From: Clostridia bacterium
GTDB lineage: Bacteria > Bacillota > Clostridia > Oscillospirales > Acutalibacteraceae
DNA length: 14,111 bases
Direction: 5' to 3'
NCBI GenBank assembly: GCA_900752115.1
Contig: CAADUC010000022.1
Span: forward strand, 1-14,111
A program made the position numbers and the translations under genes. The notes beneath the pieces were generated by a model. The model was given only the letters and a program-made list of their open reading frames with translations. It searched no databases and was not told the DNA's origin. Positions 4,793 to 13,590 of the stretch are shown one piece after another. Every line of letters begins with the position of its first letter. Within the stretch, counting starts at the first letter, position 1.

Positions 4793-5779
4793 ATGAATAT
4801 TGCTAAAGAAGCTATGATGGATATGTACCTTCGGATGGTACGTATCCGCGAGTTTGAAAACAAGGCACAAAGCCTTTTTGCTGAGGGCAAGATCCCCGGC
4901 TTTGTGCATCTGTACCTCGGCGAGGAAGCCGTTGCCACCGGCGTATGCGAATGCCTTCGAGACGACGATTATATTACCAGCACGCACCGCGGTCATGGGC
5001 ATATCATCGCGAAGGGCGGCGATCTGAAGTACATGATGGCGGAGCTGTTTGGAAAGGCGACCGGCTACTGCAAGGGCAAAGGCGGCTCGATGCATATCGC
5101 CGACCGCGACCGCGGCATTCTGGGCGCCAACGGCATCGTGGGCGCGGGTCATAATATCGCGGTCGGAGCGGGCCTTTCTGCGAGCTACCGCGGCACGGAT
5201 CAGGTATGCGCCTGTTTCTTTGGCGACGGTGCGACCAACCAGAGCACTTTCCATGAGGGACTGAATATGGCAGCCATCTGGAATCTGCCTGTGGTGTTCG
5301 TGTGCGAAAACAACAACTATGGCATCTCCATGAGTCAGGCCCGCCATCAGGCGATCAAAGATGTATCCGACCGTGCCGCCGCCTATGGTATGCCCGGCAT
5401 CGCGGTCGACGGCAACGATGTGATGGCTGTGTACGAGGCTGCTTCGGAGGCTGTTGCCAGAGCAAGAAAGGGACAGGGGCCCACGCTCATCGAGTGCAAG
5501 ACCTACCGTCACAGAGGTCATTTTGAGGGAGACCCCTCGGTGTATAAGCCCAAGGATGAGCAGGCGGAATGGCTCAAAAAGGATCCCATCCCCCGCTACA
5601 GAAAATTCCTGCAGGAGAACGGCTTTGCCACGGAGGATGAACTGGACGCGGTTGACCGCCGGGTGCAGGAGGAGTTGGCTGAGGCTGTCCGCTTCGCCAA
5701 TGAAAGCCCGCTGCCTACGCCGGAATCCGTTGTACAGGATATCTATTCAGACATCGTTGAGGAGGTGCGCGCCAGATGA
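4793..5779 (+). CDS. acoA: acetoin dehydrogenase E1 component, alpha subunit (thiamine diphosphate-dependent)
   Basis: A 328-residue E1-alpha subunit of the 2-oxo acid / acetoin dehydrogenase family. The THRGHGH region (64-70), the thiamine diphosphate motif starting at GDG (144-146) and ending in ENNN (172-175), and the loop TYRHRGHFEGDP (237-248) are all present. With the beta subunit it forms the α2β2 enzyme that cleaves acetoin and passes the acetyl group to lipoyl-E2, releasing acetaldehyde. Family motifs alone do not separate acetoin from pyruvate enzymes. The acetoin call rests on acoX and butanediol dehydrogenase in the same operon and on the short, acetoin-type length. AAGGAGG precedes the ATG. 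The stop overlaps the acoB start by 4 bp (ATGA), indicating coupled translation and equal amounts of subunits. Confidence 0.88.
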   Translation: MNIAKEAMMDMYLRMVRIREFENKAQSLFAEGKIPGFVHLYLGEEAVATGVCECLRDDDYITSTHRGHGHIIAKGGDLKYMMAELFGKATGYCKGKGGSMHIADRDRGILGANGIVGAGHNIAVGAGLSASYRGTDQVCACFFGDGATNQSTFHEGLNMAAIWNLPVVFVCENNNYGISMSQARHQAIKDVSDRAAAYGMPGIAVDGNDVMAVYEAASEAVARARKGQGPTLIECKTYRHRGHFEGDPSVYKPKDEQAEWLKKDPIPRYRKFLQENGFATEDELDAVDRRVQEELAEAVRFANESPLPTPESVVQDIYSDIVEEVRAR

Positions 5780-6744
5780 AAAAAATGAGTTATGCAGAAG
5801 CCATCCGTGAAGCCATGAGCATCCGGATGCGTGAGGATCCCAACGTGCTGCTGTTCGGCGAGGACGTGGGCGCTTTCGGAGGATGCTTCGGCGTATCCGC
5901 CGGAATGTTTGATGAGTTCGGCGAAAAACGTGTGCGCGATACCCCGATCAGCGAGGGGGCCATCATCGGCGCCGCCGTCGGCTCCGCGGCCACAGGGCTC
6001 CGCCCCATCGCCGAGCTGATGTTCTGTGACTTTTTGACCGTCGGCATGGATCAGCTGGTAAACCAGGCCGCCAAAATGCGCTATATGTTCGGCGGCAAGA
6101 TATCTCTGCCGATGGTGGTGCGTCTGCCATGCGGCGCGGGCGTGGGCGCAGCAGCGCAGCACTCCCAGTCGCTGGAAGCGTGGATGACCCACGTCCCCGG
6201 CCTGAAGGTGGTCTATCCCTCGACACCGCAGGATGCGCTGGGTCTCATGCTCTCCTCCATCGACGACGATAACCCTGTCATGTTCTTTGAGCACAAGGCC
6301 GTATACGCCCTCAAGGGAGATGTTGAGAGCTTCGAGCCTATTCCGCTCGGCAAGGGCGACATCAAGCGGGAGGGCAGCGATGTCACGGTGATCGCCACCG
6401 GCAAAATGGTATACGAGGCTCTGGCCGCCGCGGAGAAGCTGGACAAGGACGACATCTCCGTGGAGGTGCTGGATCCGCGCACGCTGTACCCGCTCGACAA
6501 GGAGCTTATCGCGCAGTCGGTCGCCAAGACGCACCGGGTGCTCATTGTCACGGAGGAGAACCGCCGTGGCGGATATGGCGGCGAGATTTCCGCGCTGATC
6601 GCCGAGGAGATGTTCGACAGCCTCGACGGTCCGGTCGTCCGCATTGGCGCGCTCGATTCGCCGGTACCCTTTGCCCCCGTGCTGGAGCAGCTGTACATTC
6701 CAAACGCCGACGACATTACAAAGGCTGTGCGTGAAATGTTCTGA
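5776..6744 (+). CDS. acoB: acetoin dehydrogenase E1 component, beta subunit
   Basis: A 322-residue transketolase-like beta subunit. The opening YAEAIREAMSIRMREDPNVLLFGEDVG is the family signature. E60 in DTPISE is the glutamate that activates the thiamine cofactor, and H129 in AAAQHSQ is the active-site histidine region. The C-terminal transketolase domain begins around residue 190 and includes VLDPRTLYPLD and TEENRRGGYGGE. It pairs with the upstream alpha subunit, whose stop it overlaps. No truncation or unusual residue is seen. The same fold occurs in pyruvate and branched-chain enzymes, so the substrate is taken from context. Confidence 0.88.
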   Translation: MKKMSYAEAIREAMSIRMREDPNVLLFGEDVGAFGGCFGVSAGMFDEFGEKRVRDTPISEGAIIGAAVGSAATGLRPIAELMFCDFLTVGMDQLVNQAAKMRYMFGGKISLPMVVRLPCGAGVGAAAQHSQSLEAWMTHVPGLKVVYPSTPQDALGLMLSSIDDDNPVMFFEHKAVYALKGDVESFEPIPLGKGDIKREGSDVTVIATGKMVYEALAAAEKLDKDDISVEVLDPRTLYPLDKELIAQSVAKTHRVLIVTEENRRGGYGGEISALIAEEMFDSLDGPVVRIGALDSPVPFAPVLEQLYIPNADDITKAVREMF

Positions 6745-6786
6745 GCCGACGCAGAAGCACGGCGTTCACAGGAAGGGAGGCGGCTC

Positions 6787-7815
6787 ATGCCTACAATCGG
6801 CATCATAGCAAATCCTGCGTCCGGCAAGGACATACGGAGACTGGTATCCTATGCCACCACCATAGACAATCGGGAAAAGGTCAATATCGTCAAGCGGATC
6901 ACGCTGGCGGCGCAGTCCATGGGTATAGACCGGATACTGTTTATGCCGGATACCTTTCAGATCGGCCGCACGGTCATGGCCGATCTTGCAAGGGACGGTC
7001 TGCTGGAGGCGGAGCTGTGCGTCCTCGATATGCCCATTACCGCCTCCTATGAGGACACCATCCGGGCGGCGGAGCTCATGGAAGCTATGGGAGCGGGATG
7101 CTGCGTCGTACTCGGCGGCGACGGCACCAGCCGCGCCGCCGCCAAGGGGCTGGACGAAACCCCCATCCTTCCTGTGTCCACGGGAACGAACAACGTTTAT
7201 CCCACCCTGACGGAAGGGACGGTCGCCGGTATGGCTGCCGCTGCGGCGGCCATACTGGGTCCCTCCGAAAACTGCCGCATACGGGATAAGCGCATAGAGA
7301 TATCCATAAACGGACGCTTTGCAGATATCGCCCTGGTCGATGCGGTGATAACCGCGGATCTGTGGGTAGGTGCAAAGGCGATTTGGGATACGGGAAAGCT
7401 GCGCCGGGTGATCGCGACCCGCTGCCATCCGGCCAGCATCGGCTTTTCCTCCGTGGCAGGCTGTGTCGGCGTCGTGCGTGACACGGATGACTTCGGCGTG
7501 GACGCAGTGCTGGGCGACGCCGGAGAGCGGGTTCTGGCGCCCGTGGCAGCCGGCGTGCTCTCCCCCGTGAGACTCTCCCACATAGAGCGGATGCCGTTGG
7601 ATCGCCCTCTGAACATACCGCTCAGTGAGCCCTGTATGATCGCTCTTGACGGTGAACGCGAGCTCCGCGGCAGGAGCGGCGATGTGCTCACCTTTACTGT
7701 GACACGCAGAGGCCCGCAGCGGGTGAAGATACGCGAAGCGCTTGAGGAGGCTGTGGCGCGGGGGCTGTTCCGCTTCGGCGCGGATCCTCATCACCAAAAA
7801 CAGGAGGTATTCTGA
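6787..7815 (+). CDS. acoX: AcoX, NAD-kinase-like protein of acetoin catabolism
   Basis: A 342-residue protein with the ATP-NAD kinase fold: an N-terminal nucleotide-binding region (IGIIANPASGKD), the kinase hallmark LGGDGT (109-114) and the substrate-loop motif STGTNN (131-136). Proteins of this type next to E1 genes are called AcoX and are found in acetoin operons of several bacteria. They have been reported as dispensable for the dehydrogenase itself and their exact substrate is not settled. It separates acoB (42 bp upstream) from acoC and overlaps the acoC start by one base (TGATG), so it is clearly part of the operon. AGGGAGG lies just before its ATG. Its presence is the best single marker that this is an acetoin rather than a pyruvate system. 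Confidence 0.85.
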   Translation: MPTIGIIANPASGKDIRRLVSYATTIDNREKVNIVKRITLAAQSMGIDRILFMPDTFQIGRTVMADLARDGLLEAELCVLDMPITASYEDTIRAAELMEAMGAGCCVVLGGDGTSRAAAKGLDETPILPVSTGTNNVYPTLTEGTVAGMAAAAAAILGPSENCRIRDKRIEISINGRFADIALVDAVITADLWVGAKAIWDTGKLRRVIATRCHPASIGFSSVAGCVGVVRDTDDFGVDAVLGDAGERVLAPVAAGVLSPVRLSHIERMPLDRPLNIPLSEPCMIALDGERELRGRSGDVLTFTVTRRGPQRVKIREALEEAVARGLFRFGADPHHQKQEVF

Positions 7816-9119
7816 TGGCATACGAGATACTGATGCCGAAGCTGGGTCTTACCATGACGGAGGGCACGGTAGAGGAATGGAAGTTCCGGGAAGGCGACTA
7901 TGTAAAAAAGGGAGACGCGCTGTTCTCCGTTTCCACGGACAAGCTGACAAATGACGTGGAGTCCGAGGCGGAGGGGGTGCTCCTCAAGATCCTGCTTCCC
8001 GCCGGCGAAACGGCGCCCTGCAAGGCGATTGTCGGCTATCTGGGGCAGGAAGGCGAAAGTGTACCCGGCGGTGCGAAGCCGGACGAAGGAACGGCAGCAC
8101 CGCAGACGGAGACCGCGCCTGCCGCGAAGCCGGCGTATGAACGCCGGAGCGGAGAGCCGGTCATCGCCTCTCCGGCGGCGAAAAAGCTGGCAAGGGAAAA
8201 ACACATCGAGCTGAGCCTCGTGGAAGGCACCGGCCCCAAGGGGCGCATAACGCTGGAGGATGTGGAAAATTTCCTGAAGGCGGAAGCGGAAAAGCCGCCG
8301 GTAAAGACCAGCCCGACGGCGGCAAAGCTTGCTGCAGAACTGGGTGTGGACACGACGACGCTTGGCGTAGAGGGCAGGGTAATGAAAGCGGATGTTCTGG
8401 CGGCCGCCGAATCTGCGGGTGTGGGGCGTGTGCCTGAGAGCAACGAGTTGCCGCCCGTAAGGGTGAACAGCCTGCGCCGGAGCATTGCCGCCAACATGCT
8501 TAACTCGTGGCACACCTCGCCGCGAGTGGTGTATACCATGCCTGTGGACTGCACTGCCATGAAGGCACTGCGCGCCCAGCTGAAGGCGCGCGGCGCAGCC
8601 GTGAGCTACAATCATATCATCATGAAAGTGGCAGCCAAAGCTCTCACGGAGTTCCCGGATATGAACGCCCGCTTTGCGGACAATTCGCTCATCCGATACA
8701 GGCACGTCAACATGGGACTAGCAGTTGCAAAAAACGACGGGCTCATCGTGCCAAACGTAAAGCAGTGCGAGGAAAAATCACTTTCCGAGATCGCCCAAGC
8801 TACGGAGAGGCTTATAGAGGCTGTCCGCAGCGGGAGCATAACCATGGAGGATATTACCGGCGGCACCTTTACCATAACAAATCTGGGAAACTATGGAGTC
8901 ACCTATTTCTCTCCCATCATCAATCAGCCGGAGCTCGCCATACTGGGCGTGTGTGCCATGGCAGACACCCCTGTAGTACGGGATGGCGAAGTAGTGGTAC
9001 GTCCTATGATGAATCTATGCCTTTCTGCCGATCATAGGGTAATAGACGGCGTGATGGGCGCAGCGTTCCTCAAACGCGTATGCGAGCTGCTGGAAAATCC
9101 CTGCCTTTTGCTCTTATGA
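7815..9119 (+). CDS. acoC: dihydrolipoamide acetyltransferase E2 of the acetoin dehydrogenase complex
   Basis: A 434-residue E2. An N-terminal lipoyl domain spans residues 1-78 with the lipoylated lysine K43 in STDKLTND. An Ala/Pro-rich linker follows. A peripheral subunit-binding domain is at about 116-155 (ASPAAKKLAREKHIEL to GRITLEDV), and a second similar unit is at about 164-199 (SPTAAKLAAELGVD to GRVMKADV). The catalytic domain runs from about 212 to the end and holds the active-site motif HRVIDG (407-412). It forms the core of the complex, takes the acetyl group from E1 on its lipoyl arm and passes it to CoA. Two binding units in a row are unusual, since one is the norm. The start overlaps the acoX stop and has AGGAGG upstream. 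The final residues LLLL are hydrophobic. Confidence 0.92.
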   Translation: MAYEILMPKLGLTMTEGTVEEWKFREGDYVKKGDALFSVSTDKLTNDVESEAEGVLLKILLPAGETAPCKAIVGYLGQEGESVPGGAKPDEGTAAPQTETAPAAKPAYERRSGEPVIASPAAKKLAREKHIELSLVEGTGPKGRITLEDVENFLKAEAEKPPVKTSPTAAKLAAELGVDTTTLGVEGRVMKADVLAAAESAGVGRVPESNELPPVRVNSLRRSIAANMLNSWHTSPRVVYTMPVDCTAMKALRAQLKARGAAVSYNHIIMKVAAKALTEFPDMNARFADNSLIRYRHVNMGLAVAKNDGLIVPNVKQCEEKSLSEIAQATERLIEAVRSGSITMEDITGGTFTITNLGNYGVTYFSPIINQPELAILGVCAMADTPVVRDGEVVVRPMMNLCLSADHRVIDGVMGAAFLKRVCELLENPCLLLL

Positions 9120-9150
9120 CAGGGAGATCGTTTGATAGGATTAGCAGAAT

Positions 9151-10143
9151 ATGAGCTGCACGACCTATCTGGAGACCGGGTCTTTCGACCCCTGCTTTAA
9201 TCTTGCTTTCGAGGAGTTCGTGCTCTGTAACCGGACAGAAGGCGACTATCTCCTGCTGTGGCAGAATCGCAACACAGTGGTAGTAGGACGAAACCAGAAC
9301 ACCGAGGAAGAGATCAACCGGCCGTTTGTCAGCCGACACCGGATTCATGTGGTGCGGCGGATGACCGGCGGCGGTGCGGTGTATCATGATCTAGGGAATC
9401 TGAACTATTCCCTCATCACCGACGCGCCCGATGCCGAAAGAATATCCATGGAGCGCTTCACCCTGCCCGTGGTCAACGCGCTGCGGGGGCTGGGGCTGGA
9501 TGCGGAGGCTTCCGGCCGCAATGACATTCTGGTTTCCGGCCGTAAGGTTTCAGGAACGGCACAACGGCTGTACCGGGACAGGATTCTCCACCACGGCACA
9601 CTGCTGTTTGATTCCGACCCCGAGATGATCGCCGGGGCGCTCTGCACGGATCCGGAGAAGTTCCGCTCCAAAAGCACCAAGTCCGTGCGGAGCCGCGTGG
9701 GGAACATCCGGAGCTTCCTGCCAACCGACATGACGCTGGAGCAGTTCTGGGGCTATCTGAAAAGCTGCCTTTGCGAGAACGGCTTTGAGACCGGAGAACT
9801 GGACAAGCAGGAGCTGAACCGCATCCGCAGTCTGAAGCGCGAAAAATATGACACTTGGGAATGGAATTACGGCAAGTCTCCCAAGTACGATATGACAAAT
9901 CGGAGACGGTGGTCCGGCGGCGGGCTTGAAGTGAGAGCTCAGATCGAAGAGGGACGGATATGCGCCCTCGTATTCTACGGAGATTTTCTCGCCATGCGCC
10001 CGTTGGAGGACATAACCTCCGCGCTGGAGGGCTGCCTCATGCGCCGCGAGGATGTTGCGGCGGTGTTGGACGGATTCCCGCTGAATGAATACTTTGGCGG
10101 CATATCGCGGCAGGAACTGCTGGATACCATATTCAGCGCTTAG
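9151..10143 (+). CDS. lplA: lipoate-protein ligase A
   Basis: A 330-residue ligase with both domains. The large catalytic domain contains RRMTGGGAVYHDLGN (69-83), which binds lipoyl-adenylate, the catalytic lysine K132 in SGRKVSGTAQ and the HHGTLLFD strand. The C-terminal accessory domain (about 245-330) has KYDMTNRRRWSGGGLEV and ends in the typical IDALF-like helix. It activates free lipoate with ATP and attaches it to the E2 lipoyl lysine. Lying between the E2 and E3 genes, it is presumably the dedicated ligase for AcoC and lets the cell use scavenged lipoate. The ribosome binding site is weak (AGGA at 9137-9140). No lipoate synthase is in the window. Confidence 0.93.
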   Translation: MSCTTYLETGSFDPCFNLAFEEFVLCNRTEGDYLLLWQNRNTVVVGRNQNTEEEINRPFVSRHRIHVVRRMTGGGAVYHDLGNLNYSLITDAPDAERISMERFTLPVVNALRGLGLDAEASGRNDILVSGRKVSGTAQRLYRDRILHHGTLLFDSDPEMIAGALCTDPEKFRSKSTKSVRSRVGNIRSFLPTDMTLEQFWGYLKSCLCENGFETGELDKQELNRIRSLKREKYDTWEWNYGKSPKYDMTNRRRWSGGGLEVRAQIEEGRICALVFYGDFLAMRPLEDITSALEGCLMRREDVAAVLDGFPLNEYFGGISRQELLDTIFSA

Positions 10144-10170
10144 AGCGGCGCAAGAAAGGAATCTACAGCG

Positions 10171-11610
10171 ATGGTAAAAGAACGATCGGAAACAAACGGA
10201 CAGAATAGAGCCAAAACCGTTTTGGTCATCGGCGGCGGTCCCGGCGGGTATGTGGCGGCGATCCGCGCAGCCCAGCTGGGCGCAGCGGTGACGCTTGTCG
10301 AGAAAGAAAAGCTGGGAGGCACCTGTCTGAACAGGGGCTGCATTCCAACAAAATGCCTTTTGCGAAGTGCGGAGCTGATACGGGATATCCGTGAGCACGG
10401 AGCGGAGCTCGGCGTCCGAACAAAGGGTGTTGAAGTGGATTTTCCGCAGATTATCGCCCATAAGAACCAAATAACCAAGACGCTTACGCAGGGCGTAGGG
10501 GCGCTGCTCAAGATGAACGGAGTTACAAGCATCCAGGGCGAGGCGGTCTTTACCGCGCCAAAAACCGTGGAGGTCACAAAGCCGGACGGTGTCCGGGAGA
10601 CCATGACACCCGACGCCGTGATCATCGCCGCAGGCTCAGGAAACGCCGTGCCGCCCATTCCGGGCATAAAGGAGAATCCCTGCTGCATAGACTCCACGCG
10701 CGCACTGAGTCTCGAAACGCTTCCGAAAACGATGGTGATCATCGGCGGCGGCGTGATCGGGCTGGAGTTTGCCTGCGCCTACTCCGCTTTCGGAACGAAG
10801 GTCACCGTCGTGGAGGCGCTGAAGCAGATGCTGCCCATGCTTGACGAGGAAATTACGGCGGTAGGCGTGAAAAGCATGAAAAAGATGGGTGTAGATTTCC
10901 ATCTTGAGTGTCCTGTGCAGTCCGTGGAGCCTTGTGAGGCCGGGGCTGCGGTGATCTGCCGTGACAGAGAGGGAGGCACTGTCCGCTTCGAGGCAGAAAA
11001 AGTCCTTGTTGCCATCGGCCGCCGGGCGAATACCGAGTCGCTTGGATTGGAGGCCGGAGGCCTCCGGCACGACAGAGGACGGATCGTTGTCAACAGCCGT
11101 ATGGAGACGGGCGTCCCCGGCGTATACGCTGTGGGCGACTGCGTGGCAAACTATGCACAGCTTGCCCATACTGCTTCGGTGATGGGCGAGATCGCCGCTG
11201 AGAACATTATGGGCATCAAGGCGGAGTATGAGGAAAAAACCAACCCGGTCTGCGTGTATATCGAGCCGGAGGCCGCTTCGGTCGGGCTTACCGAGGCGCA
11301 GGCGAAGGAGCGGGGTCTGGATTACCGGGTGGGACGCTTCTCCATGAGAGCGAACGGCAAGGCGCTTATCCTGAACGGCGGCGAGGGGCTGGTCAAGATA
11401 ATCGCTGATGCGAAATACGGTGAGGTGCTGGGGATGCACATCATAGGACCCCGCGCCACGGATCTGATCTGCGAGGGCGCTCTCGCCATCCGGCTGGAAG
11501 CCACGGTGGACGAGCTTATATCCACGATCCACTCCCATCCGACCGTTACGGAAACAATGCGCGAGGCGGCGCTGGACGTTGATAAGCGGGCAATCCACAT
11601 GAAAAGTTGA
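10171..11610 (+). CDS. acoL: dihydrolipoamide dehydrogenase (E3 of the acetoin dehydrogenase complex)
   Basis: A 479-residue flavoprotein. The FAD motif VIGGGPGGY is at 19-27, and the redox-active disulfide is C52-C57 in GGTCLNRGCIPTK. The NAD-binding Rossmann segment VIIGGGVIGLEFA ends its second strand with a glutamate (VVEALKQ), which indicates NAD rather than NADP. The dimer domain ends with HSHPTVTETMREA, which carries the catalytic His-Glu pair. It reoxidises the E2 dihydrolipoyl group and makes NADH. Unlike some E3 proteins of Gram-positive bacteria it has no N-terminal lipoyl domain, only a short charged extension of about 15 residues. It is 27 bp after lplA, inside the operon. The symbol lpdA would be equally valid. 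Confidence 0.93.
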   Translation: MVKERSETNGQNRAKTVLVIGGGPGGYVAAIRAAQLGAAVTLVEKEKLGGTCLNRGCIPTKCLLRSAELIRDIREHGAELGVRTKGVEVDFPQIIAHKNQITKTLTQGVGALLKMNGVTSIQGEAVFTAPKTVEVTKPDGVRETMTPDAVIIAAGSGNAVPPIPGIKENPCCIDSTRALSLETLPKTMVIIGGGVIGLEFACAYSAFGTKVTVVEALKQMLPMLDEEITAVGVKSMKKMGVDFHLECPVQSVEPCEAGAAVICRDREGGTVRFEAEKVLVAIGRRANTESLGLEAGGLRHDRGRIVVNSRMETGVPGVYAVGDCVANYAQLAHTASVMGEIAAENIMGIKAEYEEKTNPVCVYIEPEAASVGLTEAQAKERGLDYRVGRFSMRANGKALILNGGEGLVKIIADAKYGEVLGMHIIGPRATDLICEGALAIRLEATVDELISTIHSHPTVTETMREAALDVDKRAIHMKS

Positions 11611-11655
11611 AGGAAGGAGACAAAACACCAGACGAAAAAGAAAGGAGAATACGCG

Positions 11656-12480
11656 ATGTTGAAGCTGGACTTTATCGGGAAAAATGTGCTGGTGGTAGGC
11701 GGAGGCCGCGGCATAGGCAAAGCCTGCGCACTGAACTATGCAGACTGCGGCGCGAATATTTTCATCGGCAACCGCAATGAGGAACAGGGAAAGAGCACAG
11801 TTGAGGAAATCAAAAAGATGGGCGCACGTGCCGGCTTCTGCAGGGCGGACATTTCCAAGAAAGAGGACGCCGCAGCGCTGCTGGACGCCGCGCTGGAGTT
11901 CTTCGGCGGCACGGTGGATGTCATACTGCATAACGCCGGCGTTATTTCCACCTACGACTTTCTCGTGATCGAGCCGGAGGAAGTGGAGAGGCTGTTCAAC
12001 ATCAACGTGCTCGGTGTTTCCCATATGCTGCAGGAGGGCATGAAGCAGATGATCAAGCAGGGTCACGGGAACATCGTGACAATTTCCTCCATCGCGGGCC
12101 GCACCAACATGGGTTTGCTGCAGCACTACTGCGCGACCAAAGCTGCGGTGATCAGTCTGACTCAGGCAGCCGCCAAAAAGGGCGCGCCGCACGGCATTCG
12201 GGTAAACTCCGTCGCGCCCGGCATCATCCGCACCAATATGTGGGAGGAGATCCTGGACGGCATGGCTACCGGCTGGCAGGGCACCGAGGGCGGACGTACC
12301 GCCATCTCTCCGGAGGAGCGCGAGCGGAACTGGAACAATTCCATCAAGGATCTGATCCCGATGGGTCAGGCGCAGACCGAGGACGATATCGCCTACGGTG
12401 TGCTCTTTATTTCCTCCGATCTCGCAAAGACCATTACGGGACAGGTGCTCACGATTGACGGCGGCTGCACGATGGTGTAA
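11656..12480 (+). CDS. short-chain dehydrogenase/reductase, probable acetoin/diacetyl or 2,3-butanediol oxidoreductase
   Basis: A classical SDR of 274 residues. The glycine motif GGGRGIG is at 15-21, the stabilising motif HNAG (for NNAG) at 92-95, and the catalytic residues are S144 (SSIAG), Y158 and K162 (YCATK). The end of the protein is the standard IDGGCTMV. It interconverts a secondary alcohol and a ketone. In this operon the likely pair is 2,3-butanediol and acetoin, or acetoin and diacetyl, but the fold does not fix the substrate. The second strand ends FIGNRN, with Asn-Arg where NAD-dependent butanediol enzymes usually have Asp, so NADP(H) use is possible. An insertion at about 200-235 near the active site is longer than in minimal SDRs. 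AAAGGAG is just upstream. Confidence 0.85.
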   Translation: MLKLDFIGKNVLVVGGGRGIGKACALNYADCGANIFIGNRNEEQGKSTVEEIKKMGARAGFCRADISKKEDAAALLDAALEFFGGTVDVILHNAGVISTYDFLVIEPEEVERLFNINVLGVSHMLQEGMKQMIKQGHGNIVTISSIAGRTNMGLLQHYCATKAAVISLTQAAAKKGAPHGIRVNSVAPGIIRTNMWEEILDGMATGWQGTEGGRTAISPEERERNWNNSIKDLIPMGQAQTEDDIAYGVLFISSDLAKTITGQVLTIDGGCTMV

Positions 12481-12516
12481 ACCTATGTACCCGGGTGACG
12501 AAAGGAGAAAAAGAAT

Positions 12517-13590
12517 ATGAAAGCAGCACTTTGGTACAAGTCGGGAGACATTCGTATTGAGGACATACCAGAGCCTTCACCCTGCGCCGGAGAGGTGAAA
12601 ATCAAGGTGAAGTGGTGCGGCATTTGCGGCAGCGATTTGCATGAGTTTACTATGGGTCCAATATTCATACCGGTGGAAAATCCCCATCCTATAACGCAGG
12701 AAGTCGCTCCGGTGATAATGGGGCATGAGTTTTCCGGCGAGATAACGGAGGTAGGCGAGGGAGTGACGAATCTGGCTGTCGGCGACCGCGTGACGGTTGA
12801 GCCGTTGATCGTATGCGGCGAATGCCCCGCCTGTAAAGCCGGACATTACAACCTTTGCGATAAGCTGGGATTTCATGGCCTTATGGGCGGAGGCGGAGGT
12901 CTTGCCGAATACACTACGTTCCCGGCGAGGTTCGTACACAAGATACCTGACACGCTAAGCTATGAGAAGGCTGCTCTTGTGGAACCCATGAGCGTTGGCT
13001 ATCATTCTCTTGAGGTCGGTGGCTTTCGGTCGGGGCATGTGGCGGTCGTTGCAGGGGCAGGCCCAATAGGCCTTGCTACAATAGAGTGCCTCAAAGCCCT
13101 TGGCGCGGAAAAAATCATTGTCGTTCAGCGCAAGAGCGTCAGACAGGAGTATGCATTGCGGGCGGGAGCAGACATCCTTCTCGAGCCCGGCAAGGATGAT
13201 GTCGTTGCTGAAATATATCGGCTTACCGGCGGTGCTGGGGCAGATATTGCGTTTGAAACTACGGGCAGCGAGCAGTGCCTGCTGCTGTTATTGGAATCCA
13301 TAAAGGCTGCCGGTACACTTGTGGTTACGAGTATATGGGAAGGGCCCGCAACGCTGCATCCTAACCTGCTGGTGATGAAGGAAAGGCAAATGGTAGGCAG
13401 CATCTGCTACTGCGGCGACTTTCCGAAGGTAATCGAGTTGCTTGACAGCGGCAGAATACCTGCCGAGGGTTATGTTACTAAGAAAATCTGTCTTGAAGAC
13501 GTAGTGAAGGAAGGCTTCGCATCGCTTACCGGCCCGGAGAAGAAATCGCAAGTAAAGATACTCGTGACGCCGGATTGTAACCTGCTATGA
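12517..13590 (+). CDS. bdhA: zinc-dependent 2,3-butanediol dehydrogenase
   Basis: A 357-residue medium-chain alcohol dehydrogenase of the 2,3-butanediol/sorbitol type. Catalytic zinc ligands are C37 (CGICGSDLHEF), H70-E71 (GHEFSG) and E156 (ALVEPMSVGYHS). The structural zinc site is C100-C103-C106-C114 (CGECPACKAGHYNLC), and the nucleotide motif GAGPIG is at 180-185. VTSIWEGPATLHPN and EKKSQVKILV near the end are typical of butanediol dehydrogenases. It oxidises 2,3-butanediol to acetoin and so feeds the complex upstream. The cofactor loop reads VVQRKSVRQ, with Gln-Arg-Lys where NAD enzymes carry an acidic residue, so NADP(H) is possible. GAAAGGAG precedes the ATG. It is the last intact gene of the operon, and its 3' end overlaps a broken minus-strand gene. 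Confidence 0.9.
   Translation: MKAALWYKSGDIRIEDIPEPSPCAGEVKIKVKWCGICGSDLHEFTMGPIFIPVENPHPITQEVAPVIMGHEFSGEITEVGEGVTNLAVGDRVTVEPLIVCGECPACKAGHYNLCDKLGFHGLMGGGGGLAEYTTFPARFVHKIPDTLSYEKAALVEPMSVGYHSLEVGGFRSGHVAVVAGAGPIGLATIECLKALGAEKIIVVQRKSVRQEYALRAGADILLEPGKDDVVAEIYRLTGGAGADIAFETTGSEQCLLLLLESIKAAGTLVVTSIWEGPATLHPNLLVMKERQMVGSICYCGDFPKVIELLDSGRIPAEGYVTKKICLEDVVKEGFASLTGPEKKSQVKILVTPDCNLL

Noticed and set aside
11053..11068. Perfect 16-bp palindrome GCCGGAGGCCTCCGGC inside the E3 gene
   Set aside because: It lies in a conserved-length coding region of high GC content and encodes ordinary residues (EAGGLR); likely chance.
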